A stretch of DNA of 5,324 nucleotides from an uncultured Clostridia bacterium (GTDB taxonomy: Bacteria; Bacillota; Clostridia; Christensenellales; CAG-917). Shown one piece after another: positions 1 to 5,324 of this stretch (the first letter of the stretch is position 1; each line of letters opens with the position of its first letter). The translations under genes were made by a program, and so were the position numbers. The DNA lies in contig CAMGKS010000094.1 of the NCBI GenBank assembly GCA_946056785.1, positions 1-5,324 on the forward strand, in the 5' to 3' direction. The notes under the pieces are model-generated. The model ran no database searches, was not told the origin of the DNA, and saw nothing but the letters and a program-made list of their open reading frames with translations.

Positions 1-12
1 GTAAAAGTATTG

Positions 13-2130
13 TCAGAAAATTGAAATCGTTATGAACAGCGAACTTGTTATAGAAGCGATTAATGAAACTACCGTTATTTGAGTGTTGATAGAAGGACCT
101 GCCGTATCCTTGAAAGGGTCTCCGACGGTATCGCCGACCACAGCCGATTTATGTGCTTTACTTCCTTTTCCGCCCAAATTTCCCGCTTCGATATATTTTT
201 TTGAATTGTCCCAAAGCCCGCCGGCATTGGACATAAACAGAGCTAACAAAAGTCCGCTTACGATATTGCCCATTAAAAAGCCGCCTATCGCCTTTACGCC
301 GCCAACGAAACCAACGGCAAGAGTTGTAAATATCGTCATAATTCCCGCAGGGACAAGCTCTTTTATAGCTCCACTACCTGCAATCGAAATACATCTGTCG
401 TATTTAGGCAAAACGCCCGGTTTACCTTCTTTAAGACCTTTTATAGTCGTCCATTGACGATGAATTTCGTCAACCATGCGTTGAGCGTTTTTATCGACGC
501 CGAGCATCAGCATTGCACTGAAAACGGCGGGTACGGCAGCTCCGACGAGCAGCCCGAAAGATACTATAGGGTCTAATAAGTCGAAACCGTTGAGAAAATT
601 TGCTCCCAAGCCTAAACTTAAAGCCGCTTCGTTTACTTCCGTCATAAAAGCACCGAGAAGGGCTATTACGGTGAGACCAGCCGCTCCGATTGAAAAACCT
701 TTAGTTATGGCTTTTACCGTATTTCCGGCACTGTCGAGGCGGTCGGTACGCTCTAAGACAACGTCGCCGAGATTTCCCATTTCTGCGAGTCCTCGCGCAT
801 TGTCGACAATCGGGCCATAGGCGTCGTTTGCGACTATCATACCTACGATAGACAGCATTCCGACGGCGGCAATGGAAATTCCGAGCATACCCAATTCAAC
901 CGAAGTAGCGTTTATGCTTTCGGCAATCGGTTCGCACAATTTATAAGAGGCGAGTGCGGAAATTGCAATGCCGATCATTGCAGGCAAGGTAGACAGATAT
1001 GAATATGATACCCCTGAAATTATCGTAAAAGCGGCACCTTTTTGTGAAGATGAAGCGACGCTTTTAACGGGTCTGCGTCTGTCGTCGGTGAAATAGTCGG
1101 TCGCAATGCCTATAACTGCGCCGACTGTCAGTCCGATTGCGGAAGCGCCGTAAATTCTCCAATAAACGTCCTCGTTAAAGAAAACTGCCGTGACGATTGC
1201 CGTAAGAGCGGCAAAAAGCCCCATTGTCGTGTAAGTCGAGCTGTTTAGTGCCTTTGTAGGATTTCCGTTTTTACCCATTCTGGCAAAGAGTATTCCAATC
1301 AGAGACGATAAGAGACCGATCAGCGCATAGCAAAAAACTATCGGTGTGAAATTTGTGTTGCACGCCGTATCTATCGAACTTGAAATAACCAGTGCGGCGG
1401 CAAGGGAAGCGACGTTGCTGTCAAAAAGGTCCGCTCCCATTCCGGCAACGTCTCCTACGTTATCCCCGACGTTATCGGCTATAACGGCAGGGTTTCTCGG
1501 GTCGTCTTCAGGCAGTCCGAGTTCGACTTTTCCGACCAGATCTGCCGAAATGTCTGCGGTTTTTGTGAAAATGCCGCCACCGGCTTTGGCAAACAGAGCC
1601 AAAGAACTTGCTCCGAACGAGAAACCTAACAGCATCGTGGCGTCACCGAAAATCCAAAATATAGCGGCTACCCCGATAAGGCTTCCGCCGACGACAGCCA
1701 TTCCCATTATCGCTCCGCCACGGTATCCTACTGAAAACGCGTCGTTTATGCTTTTTTTAGCCGCTTCTGCACATTTCTTATTTGCTACGGTAGTTGCCGT
1801 AACGCCTATTTTGCCCGCTATTGCAGATAAAACCGTTCCGAACAGATATGAAATTGCCATAAAAAAATTCGATAGAGGATTTCCTTTCCATATCGGAACG
1901 GGTAAGAAAATCAATATTAATATAAAAACGACAGCAGCAAAAATAGAAAGAATGGAATATTCCTTTTTTAAGAACGTGTTTGCACCGCTTTTTATAAAAC
2001 CTGCAATTTTTTCTATCGTAGGATTAGAATGCGGTTGTTTTTTCACCCACCGATAAAAAACGGCTGACAGAAAAAACGATAACAAAGCAACGAAAATACT
2101 GCATAATAAAGCTATTTGAAGAGCAGTCAT
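13..2130 (-). CDS. hppA: Membrane-integral, ion-translocating pyrophosphatase (H+-PPase, K+-independent type by signature)
   Basis: This protein hydrolyses PPi in the cytoplasm and uses the energy to pump cations, normally H+, across the membrane. It has 705 residues, a normal bacterial length, and is hydrophobic throughout, as expected for about 16 helices. Hallmarks in order are DISADLVGKVE (193-203), PEDDPRNP (207-214), the triple-Asp motif D219/D223/D227, D443 in PIVDNA, N470, D641 and K644 in WDNSKK, and GDTVGDPFKD (666-675). The Mg-PPi site therefore looks complete. K473 and T476 in GNTVKAIT match the K+-independent class; K+-dependent enzymes have Ala and Gly/Ala there. Since known Na+ pumps of the family are K+-dependent, H+ is the likely ion (inference). 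Oddities are Lys182 for the usual gate Arg, Asp237 for Glu, Thr686 for the usual Lys, and GGLWDN for GGAWDN. I chose the ATG at 2130 because GGGAGG lies 4 nt upstream. An in-frame TTG at 2160 has no ribosome site and falls inside a dyad. The gene lies 170 bp after the ATPase gene, same strand. Confidence 0.96.
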   Translation of the reverse strand: MTALQIALLCSIFVALLSFFLSAVFYRWVKKQPHSNPTIEKIAGFIKSGANTFLKKEYSILSIFAAVVFILILIFLPVPIWKGNPLSNFFMAISYLFGTVLSAIAGKIGVTATTVANKKCAEAAKKSINDAFSVGYRGGAIMGMAVVGGSLIGVAAIFWIFGDATMLLGFSFGASSLALFAKAGGGIFTKTADISADLVGKVELGLPEDDPRNPAVIADNVGDNVGDVAGMGADLFDSNVASLAAALVISSSIDTACNTNFTPIVFCYALIGLLSSLIGILFARMGKNGNPTKALNSSTYTTMGLFAALTAIVTAVFFNEDVYWRIYGASAIGLTVGAVIGIATDYFTDDRRRPVKSVASSSQKGAAFTIISGVSYSYLSTLPAMIGIAISALASYKLCEPIAESINATSVELGMLGISIAAVGMLSIVGMIVANDAYGPIVDNARGLAEMGNLGDVVLERTDRLDSAGNTVKAITKGFSIGAAGLTVIALLGAFMTEVNEAALSLGLGANFLNGFDLLDPIVSFGLLVGAAVPAVFSAMLMLGVDKNAQRMVDEIHRQWTTIKGLKEGKPGVLPKYDRCISIAGSGAIKELVPAGIMTIFTTLAVGFVGGVKAIGGFLMGNIVSGLLLALFMSNAGGLWDNSKKYIEAGNLGGKGSKAHKSAVVGDTVGDPFKDTAGPSINTQITVVSLIASITSSLFITISIF

Positions 2131-2134
2131 AATT

Positions 2135-2140
2135 CCTCCC
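2135..2140 (-). promoter_or_regulatory. Ribosome binding site of hppA
   Basis: The minus strand reads GGGAGG, then AATT, then ATG at 2130. This near-perfect Shine-Dalgarno site decides the hppA start in favour of 2130 over the in-frame TTG ten codons upstream. The 4-nt spacing is slightly short but workable. Confidence 0.8.
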
Positions 2141-2145
2141 AAAAG

Positions 2146-2174
2146 ATAAAACAGCCACAACGTGACTGTTTTAT
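2146..2174. promoter_or_regulatory. 29-bp dyad in the hppA leader (candidate operator or leader hairpin)
   Basis: Two perfect 9-bp arms, ATAAAACAG (2146-2154) and CTGTTTTAT (2166-2174), flank an 11-nt centre. The centre itself contains CAC/GTG (2156-2158 and 2162-2164) around AAC, with one mismatched pair at 2155/2165. In the minus-strand transcript this could fold into a 12-bp stem with a 3-nt loop, ending 5 nt before the GGGAGG ribosome site. As DNA it has the shape of a dimeric repressor site. It lacks a following U-run and is AT-rich, so it is a poor intrinsic terminator. No regulator can be named. Confidence 0.55.
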
Positions 2175-2177
2175 GAT

Positions 2178-2185
2178 ATTTTATA
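2178..2185 (-). promoter_or_regulatory. Possible -10 element for hppA
   Basis: The minus strand has TATAAA at 2185-2180 (overlapping TAAAAT at 2183-2178), and transcription from it would start at about the edge of the 29-bp dyad. No convincing -35 box lies 16-18 bp upstream, so this is weak. An independent hppA promoter is plausible given the 170-bp gap, but read-through from the ATPase gene cannot be excluded. Confidence 0.25.
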
Positions 2186-2267
2186 CGTATGAAGATTATG
2201 ACTTATGACGGCGATAAAGTAACGTTAAGCAGTTTTACGGCTTTTTCGTTATAGCGATTAAGCGTTG

Positions 2268-2300
2268 CAACGAATAAAAATTTTATATATTATTCGGTTG
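2268..2300. repeat. AT-rich inverted repeat directly after the ATPase stop codon
   Basis: On the minus strand CGAATAA (2296-2290) pairs with TTATTCG (2277-2271). After a one-base bulge the stem extends with CAA (2300-2298) and TTG (2270-2268). The loop is 12 nt of A/T. The repeat begins on the base after the ATPase stop, so it may form the 3' end of that mRNA. No U-run follows the stem on either strand, so it is not a standard intrinsic terminator. A separate perfect 10-bp palindrome, CGTTGCAACG (2263-2272), overlaps its distal arm. Confidence 0.35.
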
Positions 2301-5210
2301 TTATTCGGCTACGTTTTCGCCGTTTTGTTGAACGTTTGGCTCTTGCGTTTCGGAATCGTTTGCATGATTGTCGACCGTGTTTTCCGAAAGGGCGGTTTCG
2401 GTTTTATTTTTTGCCGCTTTTTCTTTTGCGAGTTGCTTTTTGCGCGCTTTGCGTTTTGCTTTGTTAGTTTCCGCCGTTTCTTTAATCTTTCTCCAAAGCG
2501 ATTTTAAATCGTCTGCCATTTTTACGAAAAACGCTTTTATTCGTTTATGAACTTTTTCACGTTTTTCAATTTTTTGGTCGGCTTTGTTAACCTGTTCTTC
2601 ATAATCGTCTTCGACTTTGCCGTCAATCTTAAATGAAATTTTAGAGATGATTTTAGGATTTCTCAGCTTGTCCAAGGATAGAACGATTCCCGTAAAGAGC
2701 GGTATATCGATTGCCGCAATGATAAGAATAATTTTCCACATAGACCACGTGACGTTTGCAGGCGGCTCAAACATTTTGGCGATGAAATTGAGTTTTGTCT
2801 GGCTTGAGAAAGATATAAACAAGAATATGCCAACCATTGCCACAAACAATATAACTCTTATCCAATCGAAAGGATAACAAACTTTTGCCAGGAACAGGAA
2901 ACTTGCAAAAGCCGTGACAATGAAATACATATCTTTCAGTTGTTTTGCGTCGAAAGTGTTGTATGAGATAAGACTTGCCACGTAAACCGCCATGATTGAA
3001 AATACGACGGTTAATGCCCCCGGTAGGGCATTTGACAATACTTTTTTGATAAATCGACCTTTTACTATGTCTTTGTTAGGCTCGAGAGCAAGTATGAACG
3101 ACGGAATTCCGATTGTAACGGAACCGATAATCGTCATATCGTTCGGCACGAAAGGAAGTCCGGTCGGTATGAACATAAAAATCAACGCCAAAAGGAAATT
3201 GTATATCGTTTTGACAAGATACAATGCAGCCGAACGTTCGAGATTGTTTATACTCCTTCTGCCTTCGGCGACTATTTTAGGCATGGAAGCAAAATTCGAA
3301 TCAAGAAGGACAAGGCTGGAAACGTTTTTTGCGGCGTCTGAACCGGACGCCATAGCGACGGAACAATCTGCTTCTTTAAGGGCGAGAACGTCGTTTACTC
3401 CGTCGCCTGTCATAGCAACCGTTTTTCCCGCCGCTTTTAACGCTTTTACTAAAAGAAGTTTTTGATCGGGCGTAACTCTTCCGAAGATTGTGTATTTTGT
3501 TGCGGCGTCTATTACGTCCTGTTCGTTTTTGCACGTCGATAAGTCGATATAATTCTCTGCGTTTGCAAGTCCTGCACGTTTTGCCACGGCTTTAACGGTA
3601 ACGGGATTATCGCCCGATATGATTTTTATGTCGACGCCTTGTTCGTCAAAGAATTTGAGCGTATCAGGAGCTTCCTGCCTTATTTTATCGGTGATTAAAA
3701 CGTAGCCTAAAAGTTCAGGGTTTAAAAGTTCGCCGTCTGTCAGACTTTTGACTTTTGCCAAAGCAAGGACTCTATAACCTTCCGCCGAATATTTTTCAAT
3801 GAGTTCTTTTTGATTTTTGTCGAGTTTTTTGAACACGAATTCCGCAGCGCCGATAACGTATGCCGCATTTTCAAAAGCCGCTCCCGACCATTTTCTTGCG
3901 GACGAAAAAGGAACAATATTTGTGGCTTTTTCAGTTTGCTCTATATCTAAAGTGTAATCGTTTATTGCGTTTGCCGTTGCGTTTTCGTCGTTTATCGATG
4001 CTTGCACGTTTTTTAATATCTGTTTAAATTCATCGATATCGATAGACGAAGGAATAAGCTCGCTGACCATCATACTGCCTTCGGTTATCGTGCCCGTCTT
4101 ATCGAGGCAGAGCGTATCGACTCTTGCAAGAGTTTCTACGCAATATAAGTCCTGAGCCAACGTTTTATGCTTAGAAATTCTGATTACCGAAATACAGAAT
4201 ACGGTTGAGGTAAGTGCTACGAGCCCTGACGGAATCATGCCGAGCAAAGACCCCATAGTTTCAAGAATGAGACTGTTGAGTTTTGTATTGTCCGCCCAAT
4301 TCAAAAGTTGAACGAGATTTCTTGCGGCAAGAGGAGTGGCGGTGTAATCCTGCGCAAAATATTTCGTAAGGAAAAGAGCTAAGCCGAGCGGAATAATTAC
4401 TATTGCCATAAATTTGATTATGGCGTTAAGCGAACGAAGAATTTCGCTTGACGGCTTTTTGAGATATTTTGCACCCGCCGAAATTTTGGTGGCATAATTG
4501 TCTTTGCCGATATGTTTAACTTGTGTGATGGCTTTGCCGCTTAAAACGTAACTACCGGACATAACGTCGTCGCCGACTTTCTTTTGTATGGCGTCAGGTT
4601 CGCCCGTAATTTGCGATTCGTTGACTTCGATCATACCGTCGATTACAACGGCGTCCGCACAAATCTGACAACCGCTTGAAAGGCAGACGATTTCGTCGAG
4701 GACGATATCCGAAACGGCTATTTCGCATTTTACGCCGTCACGTATAGCCGTAACTTTTGGGGCGGAAATCAAAGACAGTTTGTCTATTGTCTTTTTTGCT
4801 TTCAATTCCTGAACGATACCGATTGTGGTATTGATGATGACAAGCATCATAAAGCCGAATTGAGCATATCCGTTTGTGTTTTGCGGAATGAAAAATATAA
4901 GTATAAGTGCAATCACGATAAACAAGATATTGAAGAAAGTAAATATGTTAGTTCTGAAAATTTCGCCGACCGTCTTTGTGCGTACGTTTTGGTCGCCGTT
5001 TATTTTACCTTCTTCGATTCTTTGTTTTACGTCGGCAGTAGAAAGCCCCGCAACGGCATTTCCGTTCGAATCGTATGCAGGTTCTGCGGCAACGGCTTCG
5101 TTTAAACCTTCGCTATCAACGGAATTTGCATTTTCAGGCGATAAGTTTTCGGCAACGGGCGATTCGTTTTGCCTGACGGATTTGTTTTTTTCTTTTAAGG
5201 TTTTTTTCAT
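2301..5210 (-). CDS. P-type cation-translocating ATPase (CtpE-like), with long charged N- and C-terminal tails
   Basis: This ATP-driven membrane pump forms a phospho-aspartate intermediate. From the ATG at 5210 it has 969 residues. In order: a hydrophilic N-terminal extension (1-54), a cation-ATPase N-terminal segment from GLSTADVKQR, helices at about 86-108 and 114-134, the actuator domain with TGEP (202-205; dephosphorylation Glu204), helices at about 261-283 and 311-341 with PSGL (327-330), DKTGT (370-374; Asp370 phosphorylated), the nucleotide domain with FSSARKWSGA (435-444), TDKIR, SGDN (532-535), TPDQK (580-584), TGDGVND (601-607), then six helices between about 659 and 846. A Lys/Glu-rich tail fills 847-969. 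FSSARKWSG, GDGVNDVLALKEAD and TIGIPSFILALEPN resemble mycobacterial CtpE, reported to move Ca2+, so Ca2+ or another divalent cation is the best guess. The substrate is not certain because the helix-4 Glu of PEGL is Ser328. The family usually has about 780-900 residues; the excess is in the tails. A TTG at 5222 is in frame but has no ribosome site. Confidence 0.95.
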   Translation of the reverse strand: MKKTLKEKNKSVRQNESPVAENLSPENANSVDSEGLNEAVAAEPAYDSNGNAVAGLSTADVKQRIEEGKINGDQNVRTKTVGEIFRTNIFTFFNILFIVIALILIFFIPQNTNGYAQFGFMMLVIINTTIGIVQELKAKKTIDKLSLISAPKVTAIRDGVKCEIAVSDIVLDEIVCLSSGCQICADAVVIDGMIEVNESQITGEPDAIQKKVGDDVMSGSYVLSGKAITQVKHIGKDNYATKISAGAKYLKKPSSEILRSLNAIIKFMAIVIIPLGLALFLTKYFAQDYTATPLAARNLVQLLNWADNTKLNSLILETMGSLLGMIPSGLVALTSTVFCISVIRISKHKTLAQDLYCVETLARVDTLCLDKTGTITEGSMMVSELIPSSIDIDEFKQILKNVQASINDENATANAINDYTLDIEQTEKATNIVPFSSARKWSGAAFENAAYVIGAAEFVFKKLDKNQKELIEKYSAEGYRVLALAKVKSLTDGELLNPELLGYVLITDKIRQEAPDTLKFFDEQGVDIKIISGDNPVTVKAVAKRAGLANAENYIDLSTCKNEQDVIDAATKYTIFGRVTPDQKLLLVKALKAAGKTVAMTGDGVNDVLALKEADCSVAMASGSDAAKNVSSLVLLDSNFASMPKIVAEGRRSINNLERSAALYLVKTIYNFLLALIFMFIPTGLPFVPNDMTIIGSVTIGIPSFILALEPNKDIVKGRFIKKVLSNALPGALTVVFSIMAVYVASLISYNTFDAKQLKDMYFIVTAFASFLFLAKVCYPFDWIRVILFVAMVGIFLFISFSSQTKLNFIAKMFEPPANVTWSMWKIILIIAAIDIPLFTGIVLSLDKLRNPKIISKISFKIDGKVEDDYEEQVNKADQKIEKREKVHKRIKAFFVKMADDLKSLWRKIKETAETNKAKRKARKKQLAKEKAAKNKTETALSENTVDNHANDSETQEPNVQQNGENVAE

Positions 5211-5213
5211 TTC

Positions 5214-5219
5214 TCTTTC
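5214..5219 (-). promoter_or_regulatory. Weak ribosome binding site of the P-type ATPase
   Basis: The minus strand reads TTGGAAAGAGAAATG, which places the purine-rich GGAAAG 3 nt before the ATG at 5210. It is a modest Shine-Dalgarno match. The alternative TTG at 5222 is preceded only by A/T-rich sequence with no G-rich site, so the ATG is preferred. Confidence 0.45.
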
Positions 5220-5231
5220 CAATTTTTAATT

Positions 5232-5261
5232 TTTTTAAAGCTGCGATTTTTAAAGTTGCGA
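5232..5261. repeat. Tandem direct repeat, two 15-bp copies, at the expected ATPase transcription start
   Basis: Plus-strand copies TTTTTAAAGCTGCGA (5232-5246) and TTTTTAAAGTTGCGA (5247-5261) are identical except for C/T at one position and abut head to tail. They start immediately downstream of the candidate -10 box. Possible roles are a regulator binding site in direct-repeat arrangement or a leader-RNA element. A chance duplication is also possible. Confidence 0.6.
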
Positions 5262-5262
5262 T

Positions 5263-5291
5263 AATATAAATTTAATTTTAGTTTGCGTAAA
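5263..5291 (-). promoter_or_regulatory. Candidate sigma-70-type promoter for the P-type ATPase
   Basis: On the minus strand TTTACG (5291-5286; four of six match TTGACA) and TATATT (5268-5263; five of six match TATAAT) are separated by exactly 17 bp. The expected start point is near 5256, giving a leader of roughly 45 nt before the ATG. The region is A/T-rich, so chance matches are easy. Its position and spacing are good. Confidence 0.45.
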
Positions 5292-5317
5292 GTATTAAAC
5301 GTTTAACGCTAAAATTA
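5273..5317. promoter_or_regulatory. Nested inverted repeats around the ATPase promoter, with a 12-bp central palindrome
   Basis: The perfect palindrome TTAAACGTTTAA (5295-5306) sits 3 bp upstream of the candidate -35 box. Around it lie outer arms TAATTTTAG (5273-5281) and CTAAAATTA (5309-5317), and inner GCGT (5285-5288) and ACGC (5306-5309). A central AACGTT core is typical of LacI/GalR-family operators, but no regulator gene is in the window, so the assignment is only a suggestion. Confidence 0.4.
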
Positions 5318-5324
5318 GTATTTA

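Noticed and set aside
1346..2056. Plus-strand open frame of 236 codons opposite hppA, and shorter ones at 83-457 and 590-820
   Set aside because: They lie wholly antisense to strongly supported hppA coding sequence, show no recognisable domain, and are low-complexity Pro/Ala/Ser/Thr-rich products of the reverse complement.
13..2130. Na+-translocating pyrophosphatase
   Set aside because: Known Na+ pumps of the family are K+-dependent with Ala at the position of Lys473. The altered gate leaves some doubt, so ion identity is stated as likely and not certain.
2131..2160. Longer hppA reading from a TTG at 2160
   Set aside because: The TTG lies in the centre of the 29-bp dyad with no ribosome site upstream, and the extension would be translated through the GGGAGG site that serves the ATG at 2130.
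2268..2300. Intrinsic terminator after the ATPase gene
   Set aside because: The stem is A/T-rich and no U-run follows it on either strand, so it is kept only as an inverted repeat.
2992..3465. Plus-strand open frame of 157 codons, with others at 2265-2877 and 4860-5229, opposite the ATPase
   Set aside because: All are antisense to conserved P-type ATPase sequence or its tails, with no motif and no convincing ribosome site.
2301..5210. Kdp-, heavy-metal- or MgtA-type P-type ATPase
   Set aside because: There is no CPC/CPx motif or metal-binding N-terminal domain, the protein has ten predicted helices unlike KdpB, and the KWSGA and TIGIPSF motifs fit the CtpE-like group better than MgtA.
5211..5222. 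Longer ATPase reading from a TTG at 5222
   Set aside because: Only A/T-rich sequence precedes it, and the four added residues are encoded by the purine-rich region that fits a ribosome site for the ATG at 5210.

Overview
The window holds two large genes for primary ion pumps, both on the minus strand, with short non-coding gaps around them. Reading in the direction of transcription (high to low coordinates), a P-type cation-translocating ATPase (2301-5210) comes first. A membrane-integral, ion-pumping pyrophosphatase of the HppA family (13-2130) follows. No RNA genes, mobile elements, CRISPR arrays or plus-strand genes can be supported.

Organism: probably an anaerobic, low-to-moderate GC bacterium of the Bacillota (Clostridia-like). 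The clues are the strong GGGAGG ribosome binding site, AT-rich intergenic DNA, and an ATPase of the CtpE-like type common in Bacillota and Actinomycetota. This placement is inferred and not firm.

Region by region: 5211-5324 is the ATPase promoter region, with a plausible -35/-10 pair, a 12-bp palindrome just upstream of it, a wider inverted repeat around it, and a tandem 15-bp repeat at the expected transcription start. The ATPase has the full P-type core plus unusual charged N- and C-terminal tails. The gap 2131-2300 has an AT-rich inverted repeat right after the ATPase stop and a 29-bp dyad next to the hppA ribosome binding site. The hppA stop lies 12 bases from the window edge, so its terminator is outside.

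Together the two pumps use different high-energy phosphates (ATP and PPi) to move cations across the same membrane. The pyrophosphatase has the sequence signature of K+-independent, H+-pumping enzymes. However, three positions of the conserved ion gate (Arg, Glu and Lys in well-studied relatives) are changed while the PPi-hydrolysis residues are intact. The ATPase has Ser in place of the usual Glu in the membrane-helix-4 PEGL motif. These altered ion pathways are the most interesting content of an otherwise ordinary region. I see no evidence of a new multi-gene system.
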